A DNA stretch of 64,000 nucleotides from an uncultured Prevotella sp. (GCA_946415755.1 CAMKTS010000009.1:1-64000); one strand, 5' to 3'; counted from the stretch's first letter, positions 28,394 through 37,608 are shown. The notes: generated from the sequence alone by a model not told the origin. Numbers and translations are program-made.

Positions 28394-29017
28394 TCAATCC
28401 TCCATCGGGAAGAGTCCGTAGAGCTTGGCATCGATCATGTCGGTCACCTGCTTCAAGTCCTCTGGATTCTCGCCGAACTTGCAGTGGTCGCCGTCCACCA
28501 CAATGAGCGGGCCTCGGTAGGTGGCTATCCAGTCTTCGTAGCGTTGTTCCAGTCCCTGCAGGTAATCCAGTCGCATGGTCTGCTCGTATTCCCTTCCCCT
28601 CTTCTGTATCTGTGCCACGAGGGTGGGGATGCTGGAGCGGATGTAGATCATCAGGTCGGGCAGTTTGACGAGCGACATCATCAGGTCGAACAGGTCGCTG
28701 TAGTTCTGGAAGTCGCGATCCGACATCATGCCCTGTCCGTGCAGGTTGGGAGCGAAGATGCGTGCGTCCTCGAAGATGGTGCGGTCTTGGATGATGGTGT
28801 CCTGCGACTTGGCGATTTCCACCACCTCCTTGAAGCGCTTGTTCAGGAAGTACACCTGCAGGTTGAACGACCATCGTGGCATGTCGGCATAGAAGTCCTC
28901 CAGGTAGGGGTTGTTGTCAACGGGTTCGAAGCGTGGCGTCCATCCGTACCGGTGAGCCAGCAATTTGGTCAGTGTGGTCTTTCCACTTCCGATGTTTCCT
29001 GCTACTGCGATGTGCAT
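28394..29017 (-). CDS. Deoxynucleoside kinase (copy 2 of a tandem pair)
   Basis: A 207-residue dNK-family kinase that phosphorylates deoxynucleosides in the salvage pathway. It has a P-loop GNIGSGKTTL (about 7-16), EPVDNNPYLEDFY (about 31), QDRTIFEDARIF with the DR(S/T) motif (about 77) and the lid region QKRGREYEQTM (about 138). The neighbouring gene 49 bp upstream encodes a clear paralogue with the same motifs. The pair may split purine and pyrimidine substrates, as in lactobacilli and mycoplasmas; which copy takes which is not readable here. Confidence 0.88.
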   Translation of the reverse strand: MHIAVAGNIGSGKTTLTKLLAHRYGWTPRFEPVDNNPYLEDFYADMPRWSFNLQVYFLNKRFKEVVEIAKSQDTIIQDRTIFEDARIFAPNLHGQGMMSDRDFQNYSDLFDLMMSLVKLPDLMIYIRSSIPTLVAQIQKRGREYEQTMRLDYLQGLEQRYEDWIATYRGPLIVVDGDHCKFGENPEDLKQVTDMIDAKLYGLFPMED

Positions 29018-29028
29018 CTTTTTTATTT

Positions 29029-29066
29029 ACAATTTGACAGTTTACAATTTACTATTGATTGACAAT
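29029..29066. repeat. Heptanucleotide-like repeat between the two kinase genes
   Basis: Imperfect 7- to 8-bp units (TTTACAA, TTTGACA, TTTACTA) fill the spacer between the two co-directional kinase genes. Confidence 0.5.
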
Positions 29067-29705
29067 TTACGGATTTTGCAAACGGGTGTCTGAGAAGAGT
29101 CCGAACAGGTTGGCGTCGATGCGGTCGATGATCTGTGCCAGGTCTTTGGCATTGTTCAGGAAGTCCATTCCGTCCTTCTCTATGGTCATCACACGCCCTT
29201 TGTACTTGTTGAATACGAAGTCGTCGTATCGCCTGTTCAGATTCTCCAGATACTCCAGTTTGATGGTTTGTTCGTAGCCTCGTCCTCGTTTTTGGATGTT
29301 GCCCACCAGGTGTGGCACCGAGGCATGCAGGTAGATCATCAGGTCGGGTTGTCTCACCACGGTCATCATCTGCTCGAACAGCTCCATGTAGGTCTCGTAG
29401 TCGCGGTCGCTGAGGTGTCCCATTGCCTTGTTGTTCTGCATGAACACGTAGACGCCCTCGTAGATGGTGCGGTCTTGTATGATGGTGTGGTTGGCCTGCG
29501 AGATGTCGATGAGGTCGCGGAATCGTTCTTTCAGGAAGTACACCTCGAGGTTGAACGACCATCGGTGTATGTCCCGATAGTAGTCTTCCAGATAGGGGTT
29601 GTGGTCAACCGACTCGAATCTGGCCTCCCATCCGTAGTACTTGGCGAGCAGCCGGGTCAGCGTTGACTTTCCGCTTCCTATGTTTCCTGCTACGGCAATA
29701 TACAT
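29067..29705 (-). CDS. Deoxynucleoside kinase (copy 1 of a tandem pair)
   Basis: A 212-residue dNK-family kinase with P-loop GNIGSGKSTL (about 7-16), ESVDHNPYLEDYY (about 31), QDRTIYEGVYVF (about 77) and lid QKRGRGYEQT (about 136). It is similar over its whole length to the next gene, so the pair arose by duplication. The differences at EPVDNN/ESVDHN and EDARIF/EGVYVF lie near the nucleoside pocket and may reflect different substrates. It follows the M13 peptidase gene by 24 bp, so the three may be co-transcribed. Confidence 0.88.
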   Translation of the reverse strand: MYIAVAGNIGSGKSTLTRLLAKYYGWEARFESVDHNPYLEDYYRDIHRWSFNLEVYFLKERFRDLIDISQANHTIIQDRTIYEGVYVFMQNNKAMGHLSDRDYETYMELFEQMMTVVRQPDLMIYLHASVPHLVGNIQKRGRGYEQTIKLEYLENLNRRYDDFVFNKYKGRVMTIEKDGMDFLNNAKDLAQIIDRIDANLFGLFSDTRLQNP

Positions 29706-29729
29706 ATTTCTATTCGCGGCGGTTTCTGT

Positions 29730-31697
29730 TTACCAGATTCTGATTCTGTTCTCCGGGGCGAGATAGAGCTTGTCTTTTTCTCCCACGTGGAAGAGTCGGT
29801 ACCAGTCGTCGATGTTGGGTACTGTGCCGTTGATGCGCTCGCTATTCAGGGAGTGTACGTCCTTGTTAACATGATTTTCTCCGATGCCGTTGGTAACGAT
29901 GGTGGCGTACTGTGGCGTCCACTTGCTGCACCACAGGTAGGCGAGTGCCTCGTAGAATCGCCGCTGCTGCAGTTGCAGCTGTTCGCCGGTGAATCCATTG
30001 TTCTTCAGGTGCTTCGTGTAGGTGTCGTATGCCAGGTGTATTCCTCCGAGGTCGGCAATGTTTTCTCCAGCGGTGTATTGGCCGTCATTCTTCAGTCCTG
30101 TCTCGTATGGCATTACGTCCATTGCGCTGTAGTGATCTATGAGCATCTGTGCGCGCCTTGCAAATTCCTGTCTGTCGGCATCGGTTGCCCAGATGTCTTC
30201 CAGGTCGCCAATCTTGTTGTATTTTGCGCCGTTGTTGTCGAATCCGTGTGTCAGCTCGTGTCCGAACACCATCATGGTGGCGTAGTTGTGTGCGTCGTTC
30301 TGCTTGGGGTCGTAGCAGGGTGCCACCATGAATGCGGGATAGATGTTGATGGAGTTGGCGTTGGGCATGTAGAAGGCATTGACCGTTGTCAGGCTGTAGT
30401 TGGTCATCGTCAGCTGGAAGCTGTTCTTGACGGTCGATGTGCCGATCATCTTGTGGAACCAATTGAACTTTGTGCGTCGCAGCGACAGGATGTCGTCCAG
30501 CAGCGTCTGCTCGTTGGTCAGGTCGGCGAATCCCTCCTGTATCCACTCGTCGGGTGCGCCGATGTTGAATGTGATGGCATTGAGCTTGTCTGTGGCTATC
30601 TGCTTCGAGGCTTCGCTCATCCATTCGTTCTTCAGTATGCGCTCGCGGAAGGTCTGGCGCAGCTCGTTACAGTTTTCCGTGACGCGCTGCTTCATGTCGG
30701 CGGTGATATAGTTGTCGGCCAGTGCGCGCGAGATGTCGTAGCCGAGGTATTTGTTGGCGAAGTTGGTGAGCAGGGCCTCGTGTGTCGCGGAGGACTGCGT
30801 GGCGGCGTTCAGCTGTGCCAGTAATCCGTCATCGTAGTAGAGGGCATCTTCTATCACCATATCCGACAGGAATTTCTTCCATTCTTCCAGGCTCATATTC
30901 TGTATCTCCCTGATATTGCCCCTTAACATCTCATCATAGCCGCCCAGTATGATGTGGGGGAGTGCGTCGGCTATATAGGCATCGTCGGGTGATATGCCCA
31001 GCACCTCGTACATAGCGGCCATCATCGGCCATTCATTGGTGTCGAAGGCGCGTCGGCCGGCAGCCTTAAGCGGTTGCACATGCGCCAGCAAATCGGAATT
31101 GTTGGTCAACTGCCACACAGGGTTCTTCTCGGGGGCGAGCAGGGGTTGGAAGTCTCTGTTCGGGTTTGAGTAGGGCAAGAGCACTACTGCTAACTTGCCG
31201 CCGCGTGAGAAGAGGTCCAGCGAGAAGGGCGTACGATAGCCTTCCGTCATCAGCTGTGCCGACAGCTTCCAGATTTCTTCCTTTGTGGTGGTGGCATCGA
31301 TGCGCCGGAGTGCTGCATAAATCTTTTCATTCATCGCCATGAAGGTGGCTGTGTCCTTGCTTGTAACCTTGCTGAAGTCGGCCTTCAGTTTGTTGAATGC
31401 GGGGATGTCCAGCGAAGCTACGGCCTTGCCTATCCATTCTCCTATCTGGTCGAATGTCGGCATCTTGATCATCGTATTCCCTTCAAGTGTGGTGCTGTCC
31501 CACCAGCCGCCGTTACAGTATAGGAAGAAGTTGTCGCCAGGGCTTACGGTCCTGTCCATGTGCGCGACGTCTACGTTCCACTCTCCCTCGTCTACTGCCG
31601 AGGTGGGGGGCACTGGGTTGTCGATGTTCTCTGAGCACGATGCGATGCCGAGTGCCAGGGGCAGTAGCAGCATCCAGAAGTTAAGCTGTCTTTTCAT
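29730..31697 (-). CDS. pepO: M13 family zinc metallopeptidase (PepO/neprilysin-like), lipoprotein
   Basis: A 655-residue lipoprotein (lipobox GIASC, Cys near residue 21) of peptidase family M13, which cleaves small peptides outside the cytoplasm. The zinc motif HELTH is in VFGHELTHGFDNNGAKYN (about 478), with the third ligand in ENIADLGGIHLAYD (about 536). The C-terminal RVW-type end reads NRIRIW. NAFYMPNANSINIYPAF, typical of the family, is near 438. A -7 box at 31761-31768 (minus) gives a leader of about 64 nt. Whether it works at the cell surface or in the periplasm cannot be told from sequence. Confidence 0.93.
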   Translation of the reverse strand: MKRQLNFWMLLLPLALGIASCSENIDNPVPPTSAVDEGEWNVDVAHMDRTVSPGDNFFLYCNGGWWDSTTLEGNTMIKMPTFDQIGEWIGKAVASLDIPAFNKLKADFSKVTSKDTATFMAMNEKIYAALRRIDATTTKEEIWKLSAQLMTEGYRTPFSLDLFSRGGKLAVVLLPYSNPNRDFQPLLAPEKNPVWQLTNNSDLLAHVQPLKAAGRRAFDTNEWPMMAAMYEVLGISPDDAYIADALPHIILGGYDEMLRGNIREIQNMSLEEWKKFLSDMVIEDALYYDDGLLAQLNAATQSSATHEALLTNFANKYLGYDISRALADNYITADMKQRVTENCNELRQTFRERILKNEWMSEASKQIATDKLNAITFNIGAPDEWIQEGFADLTNEQTLLDDILSLRRTKFNWFHKMIGTSTVKNSFQLTMTNYSLTTVNAFYMPNANSINIYPAFMVAPCYDPKQNDAHNYATMMVFGHELTHGFDNNGAKYNKIGDLEDIWATDADRQEFARRAQMLIDHYSAMDVMPYETGLKNDGQYTAGENIADLGGIHLAYDTYTKHLKNNGFTGEQLQLQQRRFYEALAYLWCSKWTPQYATIVTNGIGENHVNKDVHSLNSERINGTVPNIDDWYRLFHVGEKDKLYLAPENRIRIW

Positions 31698-31760
31698 AAT
31701 GTATGTGTTATTTTGTTGGTTTTTTGTTCCGTTTGGGAAATTGTTGGTTCATTCTTTCTG

Positions 31761-31768
31761 CAAAGGTA
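31761..31768 (-). promoter_or_regulatory. -7 box of the M13 peptidase gene
   Basis: CAAAGGTA on plus, TACCTTTG on minus. It lies about 70 bp from the edge of the 21-bp repeat array, similar to the spacing seen at 9262. Confidence 0.6.
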
Positions 31769-31839
31769 CATAATAAAAATGAAACCACAAAATAAATAGT
31801 TGGATTTTTTGAGGAACTATTCATAAATTTTATCCTGTT

Positions 31840-31995
31840 AAAGCTATGCTTTACGCTGGCAAAGCTATGCTTTACGCTGGCAAAGCTATGCTTTACGCTG
31901 ACAAAGCTATGCTTTACGCTGACAAAGCTATGCTTTACGCAGCTAAAGCGGCACTTTATTCGCCTGAAGGGGCACTTTATTCAAATAAAGCGGCT
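31840..31995. repeat. 21-bp-period repeat array, copy 2
   Basis: Eight units start at 31840, 31861, 31882, 31903, 31924, 31945, 31966 and 31987, spaced exactly 21 bp. The first five are AAAGCTATGCTTTACGC plus four variable bases; the last three change to AAAGCGGCACTTTATTC, the form seen in the other two arrays. The unit core is itself an inverted repeat (AAAG...CTTT). Because 21 is divisible by three, the array reads as a repetitive peptide, but I do not believe it is coding. It lies in the 31698-32118 spacer between the divergent M13 and ilvE genes; the rest of that spacer is AT-rich with two promoters. Confidence 0.88.
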
Positions 31996-32044
31996 TCGTG
32001 CGGGATGAAAAAATGGGGGGGTGGTCAATTTTTGGCCGATTTTC

Positions 32045-32075
32045 TTGCACGGGCGCAAGATTTTGATTACTTTTG
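32045..32075 (+). promoter_or_regulatory. Promoter of ilvE
   Basis: TTG at 32045-32047 and TACTTTTG at 32068-32075, 20 bp apart; leader about 40 nt. Confidence 0.6.
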
Positions 32076-32118
32076 CGGACAAAAACAGAAAACAACAACG
32101 TAAAAACATCATTGGAAT

Positions 32119-33135
32119 ATGAAGAATTTAGACTGGGGAAACCTGTCGTTCGGTTACATGAAAACCGACTACAACGTGCGCTGTTACTATCGTGACGGCA
32201 AGTGGGGCGAGATAGAAGTCTGCTCCGACGAGTATCTGAACCTGCACATGGCCGCTACGTGTCTGCACTACGGCCAGGAGGCTTTCGAAGGCCTGAAGGC
32301 ATATCGCTGCAAAGACGGCAAGGTGCGCATCTTCCGCGTAGACGAGAATGCCGCCCGCCTGCAGTCGACCTGTCGCGGCATCCTCATGCCCGAGGTCAGC
32401 ACAGAGCTGTTTACGGAGATGGTGAAGAAGGTGGTGCGCCTGAATCAGGAGTGGATACCCACCTACGAGAGTGGTGCCACGCTCTACATCCGTCCGCTGC
32501 TCATCGGTACGAGTGCCCAGGTGGGTGTTCATCCCGCCAAGGAGTATTGCTTCCTTATCTTCGTTACGCCCGTAGGCCCGTACTTCAAGGGTGGTTTCGC
32601 TGCCAATCCCTATGTCATTGTCCGCGAATACGACCGCTCGGCACCTCTTGGTACGGGTAAGTACAAGGTGGGTGGCAACTATGCTGCCTCGCTCTATGCC
32701 AACAACCTGGCTCACGAGAAGGGCTACGCCTGTGAGTTCTATCTGGACGCGAAGGAGAAGAAGTACATGGACGAGTGCGGTGCTGCTAACTTCTTCGGTA
32801 TCAAGGACAATACGTATATCACGCCGAAGTCGACCAGCATCCTGCCCTCTATCACCAACAAGAGTCTGATGCAGGTGGCCGAGGACTTGGGGATGAAGGT
32901 GGAGCGTCGCCCCATTCCTGAGGATGAACTCGAGACCTTTGAGGAAGCAGGTGCCTGCGGTACCGCTGCCGTCATCTCTCCCATCTCGTATATCGATGAC
33001 CTCGACACGGGCAAGCGCTATTCCTTCGGCGACAAGCCAGGCCCTATGTCAAAGAAGCTCTACGACACGCTGCGTGCCATCCAGTATGGCGAAATCGAGG
33101 ACAAGCATGGCTGGACAACGGTAGTAATCGAGTAA
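32119..33135 (+). CDS. ilvE: Branched-chain amino acid aminotransferase
   Basis: A 338-residue class IV aminotransferase that moves amino groups between glutamate and the keto acids of leucine, isoleucine and valine, with pyridoxal phosphate. Typical segments are LHYGQEAFEGLKAYR (about 50), the region with the cofactor lysine GKYKVGGNYAASL (about 180), YMDECGAANFFGI (about 215), TPKSTSILPSITNKSL (about 235) and EEAGACGTAAVISPI (about 273). Length and motifs match the long bacterial IlvE form. It stands alone between the repeat array and a terminator. Confidence 0.95.
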   Translation: MKNLDWGNLSFGYMKTDYNVRCYYRDGKWGEIEVCSDEYLNLHMAATCLHYGQEAFEGLKAYRCKDGKVRIFRVDENAARLQSTCRGILMPEVSTELFTEMVKKVVRLNQEWIPTYESGATLYIRPLLIGTSAQVGVHPAKEYCFLIFVTPVGPYFKGGFAANPYVIVREYDRSAPLGTGKYKVGGNYAASLYANNLAHEKGYACEFYLDAKEKKYMDECGAANFFGIKDNTYITPKSTSILPSITNKSLMQVAEDLGMKVERRPIPEDELETFEEAGACGTAAVISPISYIDDLDTGKRYSFGDKPGPMSKKLYDTLRAIQYGEIEDKHGWTTVVIE

Positions 33136-33195
33136 GGACAAGGAATGTTCATCATCAGTTAACAAGCCTGTAGCTTTCGGCGCAATCAAGCATAG

Positions 33196-33229
33196 CAAAA
33201 GGGGCACCCGATTTGGAGTGCCCCTTTTG
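33196..33229. terminator. Bidirectional terminator between ilvE and the LruC gene
   Basis: A perfect 12-bp stem (CAAAAGGGGCAC and GTGCCCCTTTTG) with a 10-nt loop. The A- and T-rich stem ends serve both converging genes. Confidence 0.82.
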
Positions 33230-33277
33230 TTATGCGGTCTTTGTCCTGCCGTCTTGTGTGCAGGATGTTACTCCTGC

Positions 33278-35467
33278 TTATTGATTGACGGGATGCTTGT
33301 ACCAGTCTTTGTTCTTGTTGCCACCTGACTGTGACCAGCCGAGGAACTCGGGGAAGAACTCGTCGATGGGCTTACCCTCGTTACCGTCTATCTTCTTCAT
33401 GTCGCCCACGAGAATCGTGTTCTTGAACACGTCGATGGTGACGTTGGAGAGGAAGAACGAGAAGGGATAGTTGCCCCTGCGGACGTAGAACAGGCCGTTT
33501 TCGGGATCTGACTCGTCGTCATAAGTGCCAAAGTAAGAGAAGTTCATCTTGGCAGTAGGAGCCTCCAGCGGGATGTGTACCTCCCAGCGCTTGCCGTCTT
33601 CTTCGTCACGATAGATGAAGGGCTTGATCTTGGCAGCCTTTCCGTCGTTGATGCCGGTATCGTAGGTCAGCTCCAGGATGTAGGTATCGTTGATCTCGTT
33701 GATCATGTCATCGGTCAGCAGATAGACATTGCCGTCGACCGTGAAGTTGGCATCCACCATCAGGTCGGTACCGTGTACCATCTTCTTCATCGTTACCCTT
33801 GAAGGCTTCACAGGAGTGTCGAGCGTGACGGCCAGGCCGTTCTTCCTCGATACGTAGTTGCGGTAGGTGGTCAGCGAGAAGGTCTGCTTGGTCACCTTGT
33901 AGGCACCGCCGTATTCCAGCACGGAGAACTCGCGTTCCTCTTTGTAGTCAACGATGGCGTCGTTCATGTCGTAGTCGCCCTTGGCAGGCCACATGTCCTC
34001 GAAGGCATACACACCGGTAAAGGTGCTTACGCGAGGCTTGACGGTAGGCAGCATCTTGAACACGCCTACGGGCTTCATGGCCAGGATGACATCACCATAG
34101 TCCTCATCGTTGGCAGCATCCTCGAACGATACGATGGCATACTGCTGACCCTGCTCGTTCTGGTAGGCAAACTTAGCGGTACGTGCCACACCGTCGGGGT
34201 TGGGAATGGAAACGGCCCCCTTGTCGGTCTTGTTCTGCTCGGCATTGGAAGGACAGTATGACAGACCGTCGGTAGATGCCGACCAGCAGTTGTACTGGCG
34301 GCTCATCGTGGCGTTCTTGATTTCTCCGGTGTAGCAGTTGTAGAAGACCTTGTCGCCCTGCGACTGCTGCATGCCCCAGCCGTTCGACTTCAGCAGGAAT
34401 CCGATCTTCGTACCGGCGGGAAACTCTGCGGTAGCTCCGCTCATGTCACCGCTGGCAATGTTGGGATAGTACATCAGCTTGACGGCATCGCCGCGATCCA
34501 GGGCGATGTTGCCGTAGAAGCGGTTGCCCTTCTTCTTCACGAACTCTGAGAAGCCGTCCTGCGTGTTGGGGAACAGCATGATGACGTTGATGTCCATCAG
34601 ATTCTGAGGCTCCTGGCCCTCTTGATAATAATAGTAGCCGATGCTGTTGTTCCAGCAGGTGTTAGAGCCGATGAGCGTCACCGAAACCTCTGAATTCTCC
34701 GTCAGCACCAGGTCGGAACTCTGGCGGTAAATCATCGGGCAGGTCTCCTTGCGCGTAATGGCACCCGTGATGCTCTGGTAGATGCCCTTCTTCTCCTCTG
34801 CCGTGAAGGTCAGCTCGTTGTAGTGGGTACTTTCAGGAGTCATCAGGTAGCTGGGACGGCCACTGAGCCTGTCCCAAGAGCCTAACCACGTCTTCCACTC
34901 TTTGTACACCTGCTTGTCGGCCTGTTTCTCGCCGGTTTTCCAGTCAACCTCATACGACAGCTGATAGAGCGTCTCCAAGCTCTGTGTCAGCTCACCGGAA
35001 GCCTCCGAAGATCTTCTTGCAGCCCTTCTGGCAGGCGCTTCGGCAACATCGGTGTTCTTGGCAACGGCAACAGCCGTGCGATCTACCACCTTTGTGGTAA
35101 TCACATCGTTCGTCACGAAGAAGTTGCCGCTGTAGACATACAGCTCTGTGGCGTAGGCGGGCAGCGTCACCGTCTGCTTGTAAGTGCCGTCAATATCCGT
35201 GTAGCTGGAGAAGATGGGTTCGATGCTCTCGTCCAACTCATCGTCCTTGAAGGGATTCTCGCTATACACGCTGAAGAACACGGACCCCATCGGTGTACAT
35301 GCCGAATAATCCACGTTCAGATTCACTTTGCTGGTCGTGGAGTAGTCAAAGCCTCCAGGAATAACCTTGGCGTTGGGGTTGTAGACATTGTTCGGTTGGC
35401 CGATGTCATCCGACACACATCCTGTCAAAAGCAGGATGGCGGCTGATAAAAATAATACCTTTTTCAT
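33278..35467 (-). CDS. LruC-domain lipoprotein (DUF4114/DUF4842)
   Basis: A 729-residue lipoprotein (lipobox LLTGC, Cys near 17). The middle has a DUF4114-like segment (NRFYGNIALDRGDAV, KIGFLLKSNGWG, about 310-365). The C-terminal third is the LruC domain with its hallmark AFEDMWPAKGDYDMNDAIVDY (about 485-505), a probable calcium-binding Asp/Asn loop. LruC proteins are common in Bacteroidota and other marine and gut bacteria; their function is not settled, and many are thought to be surface-exposed. An Ala/Arg-rich linker (AEAPARRAARRSSEA) lies near 145. A -7 box at 35535-35542 (minus) serves it. Confidence 0.85.
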   Translation of the reverse strand: MKKVLFLSAAILLLTGCVSDDIGQPNNVYNPNAKVIPGGFDYSTTSKVNLNVDYSACTPMGSVFFSVYSENPFKDDELDESIEPIFSSYTDIDGTYKQTVTLPAYATELYVYSGNFFVTNDVITTKVVDRTAVAVAKNTDVAEAPARRAARRSSEASGELTQSLETLYQLSYEVDWKTGEKQADKQVYKEWKTWLGSWDRLSGRPSYLMTPESTHYNELTFTAEEKKGIYQSITGAITRKETCPMIYRQSSDLVLTENSEVSVTLIGSNTCWNNSIGYYYYQEGQEPQNLMDINVIMLFPNTQDGFSEFVKKKGNRFYGNIALDRGDAVKLMYYPNIASGDMSGATAEFPAGTKIGFLLKSNGWGMQQSQGDKVFYNCYTGEIKNATMSRQYNCWSASTDGLSYCPSNAEQNKTDKGAVSIPNPDGVARTAKFAYQNEQGQQYAIVSFEDAANDEDYGDVILAMKPVGVFKMLPTVKPRVSTFTGVYAFEDMWPAKGDYDMNDAIVDYKEEREFSVLEYGGAYKVTKQTFSLTTYRNYVSRKNGLAVTLDTPVKPSRVTMKKMVHGTDLMVDANFTVDGNVYLLTDDMINEINDTYILELTYDTGINDGKAAKIKPFIYRDEEDGKRWEVHIPLEAPTAKMNFSYFGTYDDESDPENGLFYVRRGNYPFSFFLSNVTIDVFKNTILVGDMKKIDGNEGKPIDEFFPEFLGWSQSGGNKNKDWYKHPVNQ

Positions 35468-35534
35468 CTTTTTTACCTTATTCGATTTTAATGTACTTTG
35501 TCGTTTTTTAACGATAGTTTCCGCTATTGGTGTG

Positions 35535-35542
35535 CAAAGGTA
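35535..35542 (-). promoter_or_regulatory. -7 box of the LruC-domain gene
   Basis: CAAAGGTA on plus (TACCTTTG on minus), 67 bp upstream of the start. Confidence 0.55.
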
Positions 35543-35591
35543 AGGCTTTTTTTTGAAATTGTCCTCATTTATACCTTATTTTTTATAAAAA

Positions 35592-35623
35592 TTTGCGAAT
35601 CTCAAAAGAAAACTGTACCTTTG
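35592..35623 (+). promoter_or_regulatory. Promoter of trmB
   Basis: TTTG at 35592 to 35595 and TACCTTTG at 35616-35623, 20 bp apart, with the start codon at 35644. Confidence 0.6.
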
Positions 35624-35643
35624 TAGCCTGTTAACAGAAAAAT

Positions 35644-36411
35644 ATGGGAAAAGGAAAGTTAGCAAAATTTGCGGATATGGAGGCCTACGCGAACGTCTTC
35701 CAGTATCCGTATTCCGTGATAGAGCAGGTGCCTTTTCAGATGAAGGGACGCTGGCACGAGCAGTATTTTCATAACCAGAACCCCATCGTGCTGGAATTAG
35801 GGTGTGGAAAGGGAGAGTATACCGTAGGGCTTGCCAAGCTGTATCCCGACGTGAACTTCATCGGTGTCGACATCAAGGGGGCTCGCATGTGGACGGGAGC
35901 CACGCAGGCCTTGCAGGAGGGGTTGACGAACGTGGCATTCCTGCGTACGAACATCGAGGTCATCGACCGTTTCTTCTCGCCAGGCGAGGTCAGCGAGATA
36001 TGGCTCACCTTCAGCGATCCGCAGATGAAGAATCCCCGCAAGCGACTCACCTCTACGTGGTTCCTCAACCGCTACCGCCATTTCCTCGTCGACGGCGGCT
36101 TCATTCATCTGAAGACCGACTCTAACTTTCTTTTCACCTACACCACTTATCTGGTAGAAAAGAACCGCCTGCCACTTCTGTTCCGTACGGAAGACCTTTA
36201 TGGCCAAATGAGAAATGAGAAAGAAATCTCGTTTCTCGGAATCCGCACCTATTACGAGTCGATGTGGATTGCACGGGGGCTGAACATCAGGTATATGAAG
36301 TTCTGCCTGCCGCAAGAGGGAGAACTTGTAGAACCCGACATCGAGATAGAGCTGGACGACTATCGGTCGTACAAGCGCGACAAGCGCAGCACGAAGGAAA
36401 CGGCGAAGTGA
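35644..36411 (+). CDS. trmB: tRNA (guanine-N7)-methyltransferase
   Basis: A 255-residue SAM-dependent methyltransferase that makes m7G46 in tRNA. It has the SAM motif [16 protein letters not shown] (about 50), the acidic VDIKGARMW (about 77), and the TrmB signature [18 protein letters not shown] (about 120) followed by [10 protein letters not shown] (about 156). A heptanucleotide-repeat-like stretch at 36206-36228 encodes [12 protein letters not shown] near residue 190 in frame, in the region between the core and the C-terminal helices. It is followed by a repeat-filled spacer and then mrp. Confidence 0.94.
   Translation: MGKGKLAKFADMEAYANVFQYPYSVIEQVPFQMKGRWHEQYFHNQNPIVLELGCGKGEYTVGLAKLYPDVNFIGVDIKGARMWTGATQALQEGLTNVAFLRTNIEVIDRFFSPGEVSEIWLTFSDPQMKNPRKRLTSTWFLNRYRHFLVDGGFIHLKTDSNFLFTYTTYLVEKNRLPLLFRTEDLYGQMRNEKEISFLGIRTYYESMWIARGLNIRYMKFCLPQEGELVEPDIEIELDDYRSYKRDKRSTKETAK
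36206..36228 (+). repeat. Heptanucleotide repeat inside trmB
   Basis: Two to three AAATGAG units in frame within the gene, the same unit as in pulA and in the 17186-17220 spacer. The run is short, so chance is not excluded. Confidence 0.45.
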
Positions 36412-36415
36412 AAAG

Positions 36416-36475
36416 AAAGAATTAAGAGTTAAGAATTAAGAGTTAAGAATTAAGAGTTAAGAATTAAGAGTTAAG
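36416..36475. repeat. Heptanucleotide repeat between trmB and mrp
   Basis: About eight alternating 7-bp units GAATTAA and GAGTTAA fill the whole spacer between the two co-directional genes and end at the mrp start codon. Confidence 0.85.
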
Positions 36476-36480
36476 AAAAT

Positions 36481-37608
36481 ATGAATCTCTATCCCAAGCT
36501 TATAATGGATGCGCTGGCAACGGTGACGTATGCTGGCACGAAGAAGAATTTGGTAGAAAGCGAGATGGTGGCCGACACCCCCGTAGTAGCACCCATCAAT
36601 CCCCCCGAGGGAGGGATGAATTGGAAGGTGGAGGTGGTGTTGGAGTTCCCACGCGATACCGACCCGTTCTTGAAATCTACCGTCAAAGCAGCTGAGGCAG
36701 CTATCAAATACCATTGTGGTAAAGACGTGGCGGTGACGGTCAAGACGGAGTTCAAGTCGAAGCCGCGCCCGGAAGTGGGGAAACTGTTGCCGCAGGTGAA
36801 GAACATCATCGCCGTCAGCAGCGGAAAGGGTGGGGTAGGCAAGAGCACCGTCTCGGCCAACCTCGCTATCGCGCTGGCACGCCTGGGATATAAGGTGGGC
36901 TTGCTCGACTGCGACATCTTCGGCCCTTCGATGCCCAAGATGTTCAACGTAGAGGACGAGCGGCCCTATGCCGTCGAGGTAGACGGCCGTCAGCTCATCA
37001 ACCCCATCGATGCCTACGGCGTGAAACTGCTGTCAATAGGGTTCTTCGTGTCGCCTGAGACCGCTACCCTTTGGCGCGGCGGTATGGCCACCAACGCCCT
37101 CAAGCAGCTCATCGCCGATGCCGACTGGGGCGAGCTGGATTATTTTATTCTTGACACGCCGCCGGGAACCAGCGACATCCATCTGACGCTGTTGCAGACG
37201 CTGGCCATCACGGGAGCCGTCATCGTGTCGACTCCCCAGCAGGTGGCACTGGCCGATGCCCGGAAGGGTATCGATATGTACCGCAACGAGAAGGTCAACG
37301 TACCCATCCTCGGATTGGTCGAGAATATGGCGTGGTTTACACCTGCCGAACTGCCCGAAAACCGCTACTATATCTTCGGAAAGGAAGGTTGCAAACGGCT
37401 GGCCGATGAGATGAACGTACCCCTCCTGGCACAGATTCCACTGGTGCAGGGCATCTGCGATAGCGGCGACCGCGGCGAACCTGCCGCACTCGGCAGCGAT
37501 ACAGCCACAGGGCTGGCCTTCATCAACCTGGCACAAGCGGTGGTGACGGTGGTGAATCGCAGAAACCGCGAACAGGCACCCACGCAAATCGTCGGAGTGA
37601 AGCCGTAA
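36481..37608 (+). CDS. mrp: Mrp/NBP35-type iron-sulfur carrier ATPase
   Basis: A 375-residue P-loop ATPase of the Mrp/ApbC family, which binds and transfers Fe-S clusters in the cytosol. An N-terminal MIP18-like (DUF59) domain (about 1-95) precedes the deviant Walker A SSGKGGVGKSTVSANLA (about 118), LLDCDIFGPSMPKMF (about 142), DTPPGTSDIHLTL (about 225) and ENMAWFTPAELP (about 280). The C-terminal CxxC seen in some Mrp proteins is not apparent: the segment reads ENRYYIFGKEGCKRL with one Cys, which is a point to note for cluster binding. It probably shares a transcript with trmB. Confidence 0.93.
   Translation: MNLYPKLIMDALATVTYAGTKKNLVESEMVADTPVVAPINPPEGGMNWKVEVVLEFPRDTDPFLKSTVKAAEAAIKYHCGKDVAVTVKTEFKSKPRPEVGKLLPQVKNIIAVSSGKGGVGKSTVSANLAIALARLGYKVGLLDCDIFGPSMPKMFNVEDERPYAVEVDGRQLINPIDAYGVKLLSIGFFVSPETATLWRGGMATNALKQLIADADWGELDYFILDTPPGTSDIHLTLLQTLAITGAVIVSTPQQVALADARKGIDMYRNEKVNVPILGLVENMAWFTPAELPENRYYIFGKEGCKRLADEMNVPLLAQIPLVQGICDSGDRGEPAALGSDTATGLAFINLAQAVVTVVNRRNREQAPTQIVGVKP

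Noticed and set aside
28371..28874. 167-residue frame opposite or overlapping the kinase gene at 28394
   Set aside because: Composition is Arg/Gly/His-rich, as in out-of-frame translation of a real gene; the dNK motifs lie in the other frame.
31840..31995. CRISPR array
   Set aside because: Units are directly adjacent at 21 bp with no unique spacers, and there are no cas genes in the window.
31846..32103. Frame encoding repeated MLYAGKA heptapeptides
   Set aside because: It is the 21-bp DNA array read in frame. The same array type in two other places is not an open gene, and a promoter for ilvE overlaps its end.
36489..36947. 152-residue antisense frame opposite mrp
   Set aside because: No family features; mrp itself is unambiguous.
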